8,089 nucleotides of DNA, taken from an archaeon. GTDB lineage: Archaea > Thermoproteota > Nitrososphaeria > Conexivisphaerales > UBA164. Positions 1 through 6,300 of this stretch are shown here, piece by piece (within the stretch, counting starts at the first letter, position 1; each line of letters begins with the position of its first letter). The DNA is taken from assembly GCA_021798095.1 (NCBI GenBank), contig JAJZYL010000055.1, forward strand, positions 1 through 8,089. The letters are read 5' to 3'. Under the pieces are notes generated by a model. That model was not told where the DNA came from and searched no databases. It saw only the letters and a program-made list of their open reading frames with translations. A program made the translations under genes and the position numbers.

Positions 1-169
1 CCTTCCCATCCAGCAGAACGGTACACGCACCACATTCGCCAGCTTCGCAACCAGGTTTTGGGCTTGTTATATCCAAATCCTCCCTCAACACCCTCAGGAG
101 GCTCTTGGCCGGCGGCGCTTTCACTGTTACTTTTTTTCCATTAAGCACAAAGGAGACCTCGATTTCCAT
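1..169 (-). CDS. Molybdenum hydroxylase [2Fe-2S] small subunit (xanthine/CO dehydrogenase type), N-terminal part
   Basis: Reading leftward from an ATG at 169-167, the first 56 residues form the plant-type ferredoxin domain of the small subunit of xanthine dehydrogenase / aerobic CO dehydrogenase-type enzymes. A beta-hairpin start (FVLNGKKVTV) is followed by a leucine-rich stretch (SLLRVLRE) and then by the cluster loop PGCEAGECGACTVLLDGK. Cys41, Cys46 and Cys49 are three of the four ligands of the first [2Fe-2S] cluster. The fourth ligand and the C-terminal second-cluster domain lie beyond the left edge. Such subunits carry electrons from the molybdopterin subunit to a flavin subunit, and those partner genes are probably further left. 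The gene is divergent from the carbamoyltransferase at 280. The substrate cannot be told from this fragment: xanthine, CO, aldehyde and nicotinate enzymes share this domain. The family call is very secure; the specificity is unknown. Confidence 0.93.
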   Translation of the reverse strand, partial: MEIEVSFVLNGKKVTVKAPPAKSLLRVLREDLDITSPKPGCEAGECGACTVLLDGK

Positions 170-186
170 TTGTAAAAAGCATCAAC

Positions 187-271
187 TATATCAGATAAAA
201 ACATTTCCCTCCATTTATACGATTATACTGGAAATATTTTATATAGATGTTATTACGCCCTTTAACGAGGG
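187..271. promoter_or_regulatory. Divergent promoter region between the Fe-S subunit and carbamoyltransferase genes
   Basis: This AT-rich gap serves two outward-facing genes. On the plus strand TTTTATATAG (237-246) is a good archaeal TATA box; initiation about 25 bases on would leave a leader of about 14 bases. That leader would carry GAGGG (267-271), a Shine-Dalgarno-like match 8 bases before the TTG start at 280. On the minus strand GTATAAA (220-214) is a candidate box for the Fe-S subunit gene, and TTTTTATC (203-196) is an alternative. The two boxes are close enough that bound factors could interfere with each other. Positions are read by eye. Confidence 0.55.
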
Positions 272-279
272 AAACTTGA

Positions 280-1305
280 TTGGCAATATATGATATACGA
301 GGAAAGGATTTCATATCAACACAGGAATGGAATAGGGAAGAGCTGGAGTTCGCCATCGACTTTGCAAGCGATATCAAGAGGTGGTACTACGGAGGGGCGT
401 TACCTGAGCTCTTTAAGAACAAGACCTTCTTTATGCTGTTCTATAATACAAGCACAAGAACTAGGTCCAGTTTCGAGGCTGCAGCTACGATGCTGGGTGG
501 ACACGCACAGTTCATCGACTTTGCAACCACCAGGGGCTCTGAAGGCGAAAGAATAGGAGACATAGCTAGGATGTACGAGCGATTGGGTCACGCGCTAGGG
601 GTCAGGATTCTGGAGAATGCGGTGGATTACGTATATGGAGCAGGAGACGCCATCATAAGGGAATATGCAAAACATTCCAAAACACCTGTAATAAACATGG
701 CTGATGACATGTTCCATCCTACGCAGGCGTTAGCGGATATGATGGTCATCAAGGAAAAATTCCAGAAAAGGGTAGAGGGGAAGAAATATACGATAATGTG
801 GGCATACAGCGACCATCTTAGGAGCTGGGGAAGCATCCAAGATGAGATGCTTATAGCAAGCAAATTTGGCATGGATGTTACAATGGCCTATCCGGAAGGA
901 TTTGATATCGACGAAAAACAGGTAGAGGCTGCAAAGGAGAACGCAGAGGCAACTGGCGCCCATTTTGAGATATCTCATGACCCAAAGGAGGCACTGGATG
1001 GTGCAGACATCGTGTTCCCGCGCAGTTGGACAAGCCATGCCTGCGTCACTACTGGGCTTACCAAATTTGGCAAAGACAAGGAAGTTGAAGCGCACAATAA
1101 ACACAAGGATTGGATATTGAACCAGGAACTGGTCGACATAATGTCCAAGCAATCCATTATAACCCACGTGCTGCCGGTGCTCAGGGGACAGGAGGCTACA
1201 GATGAAGTTATGGATGGCCCGCACAGCGTCATCCTGGATCAGGCAGAGAACCTGCTTTACGCAAGGGCTTCCGTATTAGCCCTCTTGGCCGGAAACTCTA
1301 GGTAG
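280..1305 (+). CDS. Knotted carbamoyltransferase, YgeW / N-acetylornithine carbamoyltransferase-like
   Basis: This is a 341-residue member of the aspartate/ornithine carbamoyltransferase superfamily, which transfers a carbamoyl group between carbamoyl phosphate and an amino acceptor (or runs in reverse) in the cytoplasm. The carbamoyl-phosphate loop STRTR is at 58-62, followed by SSFEAA. HPTQ is at 146-149, in HPTQALADMM. The C-terminal acceptor region reads THVLPVLRGQEATDEVMDGP and then DQAENLLYAR. This tail resembles the knotted group (YgeW, acetyl- and succinylornithine carbamoyltransferases) rather than classical OTCase. The OTCase Cys in HCLP is Val298 here, so ornithine is doubtful as acceptor. 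The start is TTG at 280: an in-frame TGA directly precedes it and GAGGG lies 8 bases upstream. Divergence from a molybdenum-hydroxylase subunit recalls the bacterial xdh-ygeW purine catabolism cluster, which favours a catabolic over an arginine-biosynthetic role. The acceptor is unproven. Confidence 0.88.
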   Translation: MAIYDIRGKDFISTQEWNREELEFAIDFASDIKRWYYGGALPELFKNKTFFMLFYNTSTRTRSSFEAAATMLGGHAQFIDFATTRGSEGERIGDIARMYERLGHALGVRILENAVDYVYGAGDAIIREYAKHSKTPVINMADDMFHPTQALADMMVIKEKFQKRVEGKKYTIMWAYSDHLRSWGSIQDEMLIASKFGMDVTMAYPEGFDIDEKQVEAAKENAEATGAHFEISHDPKEALDGADIVFPRSWTSHACVTTGLTKFGKDKEVEAHNKHKDWILNQELVDIMSKQSIITHVLPVLRGQEATDEVMDGPHSVILDQAENLLYARASVLALLAGNSR

Positions 1306-1329
1306 TATCCTGCAAGTGTAAAAGCCCCT

Positions 1330-1362
1330 TGTCGCCGTAAACCCACAAGGTTAACGGCGGCA
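1330..1362 (+). terminator. Strong hairpin downstream of the carbamoyltransferase gene
   Basis: The arms 1330-1343 and 1349-1362 pair over 14 positions around a five-base loop (CACAA), with one A-A mismatch and one T-G wobble. The core CGCCGT / ACGGCG is perfect. It begins 25 bases after the carbamoyltransferase stop and is followed by a T-rich stretch (TATTTTTAAT, 1371-1380), as expected for a terminator or 3'-end processing structure. Archaeal termination usually depends on T-runs more than on hairpins, so the stem might instead protect the mRNA end or bind a protein. Confidence 0.5.
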
Positions 1363-1617
1363 TGGGAAAATATTTTTAATCTGAAACCAGTGTCCATTGA
1401 TATTGTTGAACAGCAGGGTGATTTTATCATAGCAATAAACGTTAAATGAAATGGTCAAAAAAGTTACGATTAGTTTTAATGAACCGCGTTTTTTGTCCTT
1501 TTAACGTGGAGATGTCAATTTTATGGCCGAAATGCATCTTGACGTGTTTTAGCAGTTTGGCATTTGCCCCTTAACATCAATGCCCATCCATCATATCTCA
1601 ATGGAGTAGCTCGTGAA
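1363..1617. other. Non-coding gap between convergent genes
   Basis: This stretch, together with the hairpin before it, separates the carbamoyltransferase from the ThiI-like gene that ends at 1618. It is AT-rich and holds T-runs in both directions: GTTTTTTGTCC on the plus strand near 1487-1497, and CTTTTTTGACC on the minus strand near 1464-1454. These could end the two converging transcripts. A short palindrome TGATTTTATCA lies near 1420-1430. No tRNA shape, clear box C/D element or convincing ORF was seen; the longest minus-strand reading noticed (1442-1537) is only 31 residues and resembles nothing known. Confidence 0.5.
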
Positions 1618-2706
1618 TCAACTAACACGTGATCTGTTCATAGCGGCCCCAAGCCGATCGAGCGCTTGGTGCCAACCCATTTCCGTTGCCTCGATGGTCA
1701 CTCTGTAACTGCGCCAGGGCCTCTTGTCTCCGGGAATATTAGCCCAGTCAACATGCTCTGTAAATCTTCTGTAGTCTTCATCATCTTTGAATTTTTCATA
1801 AAGATCCTTTGACTGCCCAGTAATATTAGGAGCCAACAGTGTTAATTTAAGATGCGCAAATCTATTTAACAGTTTTTTATAATAGGCTAACTCCTTGATC
1901 GTCCCTCCGTATATTATAACGTCCAGGCCAACTTTTCGTGCGAGCGATTCGATAGCATCAATTATGGTGTTGGTGCTGATGCCTGGTTTGTAATTATCGC
2001 CAGCGTTATGGATTTCCCTGATTACCACCATGTCAAGCTGATTAGAGGGCGTTTTCCTGGCCAACTGCCAAGCCTTGAACACCGAAGCCCTTAATTTAGC
2101 GTCATCAAAATACGGATGCAGGATGGTCATGGAGAACCCGGCCTTTATCCCAGCTATCGACGCCGCATACGTTTCTGGGTCCCCTAAGAGCACCGAGATG
2201 GCCGGTTCGGCAGAGCCATAAATCATTCCCCCTCCTGCAAAGCACCCGTACAGCTCGCCGTACATCTTCTCCTTATCTACGTATACCTGAATAACCCGTA
2301 CCGCATTAGTTTCGTCAAACCTTAGCCAGTGGAATTCACCCATAAGTCTGGATGATAGTCTATAGTAGATATCTGTGGCATTTCCATCAAAATCGGAAAG
2401 CGGCCTGATGGCAAGTTCCACGGAGTCCCCCTTACGCAGTATCGAACGCGCGAAATCGATAAACTGCTCATCATCGCGTGCGTCCCAAATGCTGCAAAGT
2501 GATACGCGGTCATAGCCGAATTGTCTGCAGAGTTCGATCTGCGCCCTAACTGGATCCTTGCATTTAAATATTAGATGATCGGGTGAATTCTTGATGATCT
2601 GCGCATCTGGGTAGCTTAACGTTATAAATTTCAAAAGATAAGCGCTCCTTTGCGGGTCGTTGGTTCCAGCTTGATCCCCGAAATCGAGCAATATTCCTAC
2701 GTTCAT
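1618..2706 (-). CDS. ThiI-like protein with degenerate PP-loop
   Basis: This 362-residue protein has the ThiI layout. A THUMP-like region spans about residues 75-165, ending in the glycine-rich linker AGGGMIYG (157-164), which corresponds to the GxGGLPVG linker in ThiI. A Rossmann-like domain follows. True ThiI uses a PP-loop (SGGIDS) to adenylate uridine-8 of tRNA and a later cysteine for sulfur transfer. Here the PP-loop position reads LLGDPETY (173-180), and there is no cysteine after residue 155, so 4-thiouridine synthesis by the known mechanism is unlikely. A role in tRNA binding or a different chemistry is inferred. The ATG at 2706 is chosen because it overlaps the upstream AlaX-like stop as ATGA, which suggests translational coupling; ATG at 2712 or 2730 would lengthen it by 2 or 8 residues. 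The ThiI relationship is by motif pattern only. Confidence 0.7.
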   Translation of the reverse strand: MNVGILLDFGDQAGTNDPQRSAYLLKFITLSYPDAQIIKNSPDHLIFKCKDPVRAQIELCRQFGYDRVSLCSIWDARDDEQFIDFARSILRKGDSVELAIRPLSDFDGNATDIYYRLSSRLMGEFHWLRFDETNAVRVIQVYVDKEKMYGELYGCFAGGGMIYGSAEPAISVLLGDPETYAASIAGIKAGFSMTILHPYFDDAKLRASVFKAWQLARKTPSNQLDMVVIREIHNAGDNYKPGISTNTIIDAIESLARKVGLDVIIYGGTIKELAYYKKLLNRFAHLKLTLLAPNITGQSKDLYEKFKDDEDYRRFTEHVDWANIPGDKRPWRSYRVTIEATEMGWHQALDRLGAAMNRSRVS

Positions 2707-3644
2707 GGCCATATGCCTGCACCCTTCCACTCTTCTATTATGGCCCTTGACAGTTCATCTGATCCGACCTTGCTGGCCGTACCCGTCGAAAAGTTACCCT
2801 TTCCTCCCCCCCTTCCGCCGTATTTAGCCAATACCTTCTCCAGTGTATTTGCGCAGTTCAAACGGTCAAGGTCATTACTTCGTGCCAATATCACGATCCG
2901 GTTTCCGTCAGAATCCTTTGAATTTGTACCGACCACTATTGTTGAACTGTTCTTGATCATCTCCCCCACCCTCTGGCTCACTATGGATTGATCGCCATCT
3001 ATCAGGTCGAATAGGAAAAGGGTGTTGGTACCAGCCTTCGTCCCTGATATTCTGTCCATCAGCTGGGCGGTCAGCCTCCTGTTGATGTCCTTCTGCAGTT
3101 CCAGCGATTTGAGAATATCAGTAACCCTCTTGGCGCTGTCCCCGGTGCTACAATTCAAAATACTGGATACGTTACGTGAGGAGGCGATCAGCTGCCCCAT
3201 CTCAGCTAATGCGCCCTTTCCTACAGCAAATTCTATAGTGTAGGTATGTCCCTCCATCCTGTGCAGGTCATACGCCAGAAAGAACCGCGCTTCTGCAAGG
3301 TCCTTGCTATGTTTCCTTGAGCAGGCGGTCCAGTCTATGTTCTCCACTTCAATGACCCTCACTGGAGGAGTTATCCTATCTTCGTTAGCCCTGAGAAGTG
3401 GAAACGCCTCCCTTGCCCTTTCTAAACTGTCGAAATAATGTTCTTTAACGGGCGCCCCATTAAGAATTTCTATGTTGGTCATTTGCATTGCATCAGCTAT
3501 CTGTTCAATTTTCAAATTATCAAATTGAGCGGTTATGGACCCTCGTTCCCCATCCTGTTCAACCTTGATCACCCGCATCCCTCTTGCAATGTCACCTAGA
3601 TGCCTCATGAATACGTGCTCTGCTGTATGGGCTGCATTTTCCAT
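2703..3644 (-). CDS. AlaX-like alanyl-tRNA editing protein with C-terminal DHHA1 domain
   Basis: This 313-residue protein matches the C-terminal half of alanyl-tRNA synthetase without the aminoacylation part. The editing domain shows the zinc-ligand pairs HTAEH (His6, His10) and CSRKH (Cys108, His112), spaced as the HxxxH and CxxxH of AlaX and AlaRS. A helical linker (about 170-198) leads to a DHHA1 domain (about 205-313) with the signature GGRGGG (276-281), which in AlaRS and long AlaX proteins contacts the tRNA. The expected role is in-trans hydrolysis of mischarged Ser- or Gly-tRNA(Ala). The usual CGGTH is altered to CSRKH: the ligands are kept but the small residues between them are lost, so activity or specificity may differ. 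ATG at 3644 sits about 27 bases after a TATA-like box, which implies a leaderless mRNA. It is the first gene of a pair with the ThiI-like gene. Confidence 0.82.
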   Translation of the reverse strand: MENAAHTAEHVFMRHLGDIARGMRVIKVEQDGERGSITAQFDNLKIEQIADAMQMTNIEILNGAPVKEHYFDSLERAREAFPLLRANEDRITPPVRVIEVENIDWTACSRKHSKDLAEARFFLAYDLHRMEGHTYTIEFAVGKGALAEMGQLIASSRNVSSILNCSTGDSAKRVTDILKSLELQKDINRRLTAQLMDRISGTKAGTNTLFLFDLIDGDQSIVSQRVGEMIKNSSTIVVGTNSKDSDGNRIVILARSNDLDRLNCANTLEKVLAKYGGRGGGKGNFSTGTASKVGSDELSRAIIEEWKGAGIWP

Positions 3645-3664
3645 GTTGGCCGATCGAATCGCTG

Positions 3665-3677
3665 ATATTTAAATTAA
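3665..3677 (-). promoter_or_regulatory. TATA-like box of the AlaX-ThiI-like operon
   Basis: In the 47-base gap after the glycosyltransferase stop, the minus strand reads TTAATTTAAATAT. Its centre is about 27 bases before the ATG at 3644, so transcription should begin at or next to the start codon. This points to an independent, leaderless transcript rather than read-through from the glycosyltransferase. Confidence 0.55.
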
Positions 3678-3691
3678 TCAATAGCGCCTAT

Positions 3692-4798
3692 TTAGACCAA
3701 CCAATCCAGCTTGGAGGTCTTATAGCCAGATATGGCTAAAAGAAAGCCCAGGACGAACATGGAAAGGGATATCGGCGAATATGCAAAGTAATACAGTAGG
3801 AAATCTGCGACATTGAACTTCAGGCCCAGCTTCCTAGCCATTGCATAGTATATGGCTGATACTATTAAGAAGGTGATGGCGGCCATCAGGAGCCACCATG
3901 TAGCAGATACCCCGATCAGAACCAAGAAAATCGGCCTTAATTCCAGCGTAAAGTAACTTGCGAAGATCAGAAGGACAAAGGCCGTTAAGCTCAAGTATAT
4001 GTCCTTCGGAAAGAAGTAATTCAGGGACATCAACAGGAGGGACGGCATTATGAAGAACAGGGAAGGCAGGACCACCTGGGGCTCCCGGTATACCACCTTG
4101 AGTATAGTTCGCGCGTTAGACTTTAGCCAATACCCAGTTCCTATCCCCCATCTCTTCCTTTGTTCATACCACGCTTTTAAGGCGTCTGGGGCTTGGACCT
4201 TAATCCTCATTTCATCAACCAACTTGTACTTCAGATTCGAAAGATACGCTCTAGTGCCAAGGTCAAAGTCTTCTGATATCACCTTTCTGAATCCCCCAAT
4301 TCGCTCAAACGATTCCCGCCTTATTGCAAACGCGGCGCCGTCCAGGGCTATCGTCTTCTTTAAAAAGTTTGAAAACATGTAGGCTGAAATATTGGCTCCA
4401 AGGTAATCAAAGGAAACCATTCGTGAGATGATCGACGAGTGGATTATATCCTTCTTGAAGTCCAGTATATCGTTCTCACCCATTTGTTCAGCTACGATGG
4501 TGATTATGTTACCATTTTCGAGCATGAGATCGCTGTCCAGAAACAGCAGAAGCTCGCCGTGTGCCTCCTTTAGCGCCTGATTTATGGCGTTGACCTTTCC
4601 TATCCTCTTGGCGTTGAACAGGAACTTTATTTGAGGATAGCCAGTTGATAGCTCTTTCATCTCTTCAGTCGGCTCATCTACCACGACGATGACCTCCTTG
4701 CCCTTATAGGGATCATCCATCAGGTTGTTCAGGATGCCCTTTAGGTATTGGGAGGATCTCAAAACCGTCACTATTGTGGTTACAGTTGGAGATGCCAA
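3692..4798 (-). CDS. Membrane-bound family 2 glycosyltransferase
   Basis: This 368-residue protein combines a GT-A catalytic domain (about 1-235) with a hydrophobic C-terminal part of about four to five membrane segments (roughly 243-260, 267-286, 288-318 and 333-357). Catalytic motifs are in order: the metal-binding DSD (88-90, in LLLFLDSDL), the acceptor-side ED in SEDFDLG (175-181), and QRKRW (213-217). The Q-x-x-R-W motif is typical of processive or polyprenol-linked enzymes such as hyaluronan and cellulose synthases. The enzyme should use a nucleotide sugar on the cytoplasmic face; acceptor and product (glycolipid, S-layer glycan or extracellular polysaccharide) cannot be told. An in-frame TAA lies two codons before TTG 4798, which makes TTG the likely start. 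GGAAGGG (4811-4805) is a Shine-Dalgarno-like match six bases before it. It appears to be a single-gene unit. Confidence 0.9.
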   Translation of the reverse strand: MASPTVTTIVTVLRSSQYLKGILNNLMDDPYKGKEVIVVVDEPTEEMKELSTGYPQIKFLFNAKRIGKVNAINQALKEAHGELLLFLDSDLMLENGNIITIVAEQMGENDILDFKKDIIHSSIISRMVSFDYLGANISAYMFSNFLKKTIALDGAAFAIRRESFERIGGFRKVISEDFDLGTRAYLSNLKYKLVDEMRIKVQAPDALKAWYEQRKRWGIGTGYWLKSNARTILKVVYREPQVVLPSLFFIMPSLLLMSLNYFFPKDIYLSLTAFVLLIFASYFTLELRPIFLVLIGVSATWWLLMAAITFLIVSAIYYAMARKLGLKFNVADFLLYYFAYSPISLSMFVLGFLLAISGYKTSKLDWLV

Positions 4799-4819
4799 TG
4801 CTTACCCTTCCAGTCTCCC

Positions 4820-4831
4820 ATATTATTATTG
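4820..4831 (-). promoter_or_regulatory. TATA-like box upstream of the glycosyltransferase gene
   Basis: The minus strand reads CAATAATAATAT, centred about 27 bases before the TTG start at 4798. Initiation would fall almost at the start codon, giving a leaderless mRNA and leaving the GGAAGGG motif outside the transcript; a more upstream initiation site would include it. The sequence does not decide between the two. Confidence 0.4.
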
Positions 4832-5095
4832 TTTGCTTGCATTTGGGGTTTACCACTTTCGATGATGAATGTACTGGCCATTTAGCAAGGCCTTTTGCAA
4901 GTTTTCGATATAGCTGTTAAAAATCTAAACCCACTTGCTGCCGGTGTAGAGTTTGCGTATAACCCGCAGATACTGCATCATATACCCGTACAGTGCAGCC
5001 CTGAAGGCCAATCCGCCGAATGGCTGTGTCTAGGGATAGACGCCTATTACCATGGTGTAGTGGTTTTTACCATTTAATAATCAGCAGATGAGGTG
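4832..5095. other. Gap with no convincing gene, possible decayed coding remnant
   Basis: Two overlapping antisense readings exist. On the plus strand 4895-5077 is an open frame of 60 residues from a TTG, with no recognisable family and no clear ribosome site. On the minus strand, 5053-4850 reads from an ATG to TAA through two in-frame TAG codons (5032-5030 and 4927-4925). Between the TAGs the 34 residues (starting TQPFGGLAFRAALYGYMMQ) have a protein-like composition. A weak resemblance to the N-terminal part of DUF772-type transposases is a guess. The base composition is less AT-rich than a typical short spacer. No tRNA or repeat was seen. Confidence 0.3.
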
Positions 5096-6256
5096 TTATG
5101 CGGTATATTTCCTTATTATTTCGTCTAAACTAAGCAGTTCGATGGCCACCTTTGAAGATGCAGCCATGTAAAAACTTCCCTTGGTGGACGATGTCACTAT
5201 CTTGGTTGCGCCTATTATCTCGGGTATATATGATAGCGATGGACAGGCATCCTGTACAACCTTGGCGCCGCTTTTTTCAATGGACACAATGATTCCTTCC
5301 GCGGCGGCTGACCCATAGACGCTATGCGATGTGAATAGATATGTTGGTTTTGTGAATCTCTTCCCTGTCAGGGCCTCTGCGAAGTGCTTTAGTTCATTAT
5401 ATCCCATGAAGGGGCACCCCAGTAAAATGGCCTGACCTTCCTCTGATTTATCCAAAATGGCGCGCGTTGCGCTGTACTCCTCCTTCCCAAAATGGATATA
5501 AGATGACGTTGGAACCTGCTCCTCCTGTGTAAACATCCCCATCGGGCCAGATGTCGCAATTGCTGCTGACAGGGATTTTAACTGCGTCTTAGTTGGCGCG
5601 CGAAGCCCGACTATCCCAACCGTATCCTTGAAATTCTTACCTATGTAGTACCCGAGTATACCGTAATCCACTTCGTCCTTCAAAGGCATATCCACCAGCA
5701 CCCATTCCTTAGCCCTTCTGTTCTCCTCCAAGTGCAAGCCATAGTGAGGCGTCTTACCGGTTATGGCAGAAGCTAGCGCGCTAAGACCACTTTCCCTGTT
5801 CGTCATAATCCCTAGCACGGAATTACCGTATAAGACGGCCGAGCTCTCGGCCCAACTTACATGATCGCCCATGTTAGCCACGTTATCATATTCATATGGT
5901 ATACATGTGTATGACCCTCGAGACCCCATTTTCGCAAAGGCAGCAAGTATCCTCTCCTGTTTTTCATATAGGTCCTGTTTAAAATTAAGATGAATGGGTG
6001 GAGATACCTGTACGCCACATGGGTTAATTGTTGTGGGTATAACGAACCTAGCGGTCTTGGCCATATCCTCCAGTAACTGCAATCCAGCATCCCCTATGTT
6101 ATGGTAGTTGACGCCAGAAATATGGCTTGTCTTTGTATCCATAAGTCTGTCTGCGTTCGCGCCATTTCCTATAGCATATAAAATTCGGTAGGCTATCTGT
6201 TGCGCATCCCCGTATTCACCCTTTAGAGCCATCTCCTCCTTACTGGTTAAGTACAA
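5096..6256 (-). CDS. Aconitase X large (catalytic) subunit
   Basis: This 386-residue protein is the AcnX catalytic subunit (DUF521). Family hallmarks are the N-terminus YLTSKEE...GEYG, SHISGVNYHNIGDAG (44-58), TCIPYEYDN (117-125), the long block SWAESSAVLYGNSVLG (134-149) with TNRESG (152-157), GLHLEENR (173-180), GCPF (280-283) and QDACPS (335-340). Cys118, Cys281 and Cys338 are probable iron-sulfur cluster ligands. Characterised relatives are archaeal phosphomevalonate 5-dehydratase and bacterial cis- or trans-hydroxyproline dehydratases. Small changes from the usual pattern are seen: GCPF for GCPH, NRESG for NREGG, and DAC for DTC. The DUF126 small (swivel) subunit that normally completes the active site is not in this window. 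TTG at 6256 is preferred over the ATG at residue 9 because it restores the conserved N-terminus. The family is secure; the substrate is open. Confidence 0.9.
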   Translation of the reverse strand: MYLTSKEEMALKGEYGDAQQIAYRILYAIGNGANADRLMDTKTSHISGVNYHNIGDAGLQLLEDMAKTARFVIPTTINPCGVQVSPPIHLNFKQDLYEKQERILAAFAKMGSRGSYTCIPYEYDNVANMGDHVSWAESSAVLYGNSVLGIMTNRESGLSALASAITGKTPHYGLHLEENRRAKEWVLVDMPLKDEVDYGILGYYIGKNFKDTVGIVGLRAPTKTQLKSLSAAIATSGPMGMFTQEEQVPTSSYIHFGKEEYSATRAILDKSEEGQAILLGCPFMGYNELKHFAEALTGKRFTKPTYLFTSHSVYGSAAAEGIIVSIEKSGAKVVQDACPSLSYIPEIIGATKIVTSSTKGSFYMAASSKVAIELLSLDEIIRKYTA

Positions 6257-6285
6257 TCTGATCGACTACCTGTTACTCGTTCCAG

Positions 6286-6297
6286 CGTTTATAATTC
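6286..6297 (-). promoter_or_regulatory. TATA-like box upstream of the aconitase X gene
   Basis: In the 44-base gap after the PUA gene, the minus strand reads GAATTATAAACG, centred about 35 bases before TTG 6256. Initiation about 25 bases downstream would give a leader of about 10 bases. The gene could therefore be transcribed on its own, although co-transcription with the PUA gene is also possible given the short gap. Confidence 0.4.
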
Positions 6298-6300
6298 TTT

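Noticed and set aside
730..1224. Minus-strand 164-residue ORF opposite the carbamoyltransferase
   Set aside because: It is a shadow of a gene with clear catalytic motifs, with no recognisable domain of its own.
1442..1537. Minus-strand 31-residue ORF in the convergent gap
   Set aside because: It is very short, lies in AT-rich sequence beyond the ThiI-like stop, and shows no known motif or initiation signal.
2707..2730. Longer N-terminus for the ThiI-like protein (ATG at 2730 or 2712)
   Set aside because: The ATG at 2706 makes the common ATGA overlap with the upstream stop; the extra residues add nothing recognisable.
2650..2991. Plus-strand ORF opposite the AlaX-like and ThiI-like genes
   Set aside because: It is antisense to two well-supported coding regions and resembles no family.
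4884..4898. Possible inverted repeat around AAGGCCTT
   Set aside because: Only eight bases are palindromic and flanking bases do not pair, so it is within chance expectation.
4895..5077. Plus-strand open frame of 60 residues in the gap
   Set aside because: It has a TTG start without a ribosome site or TATA box at a fitting distance, no recognisable motif, and lies opposite another uninformative reading. It was left as part of the gap description.
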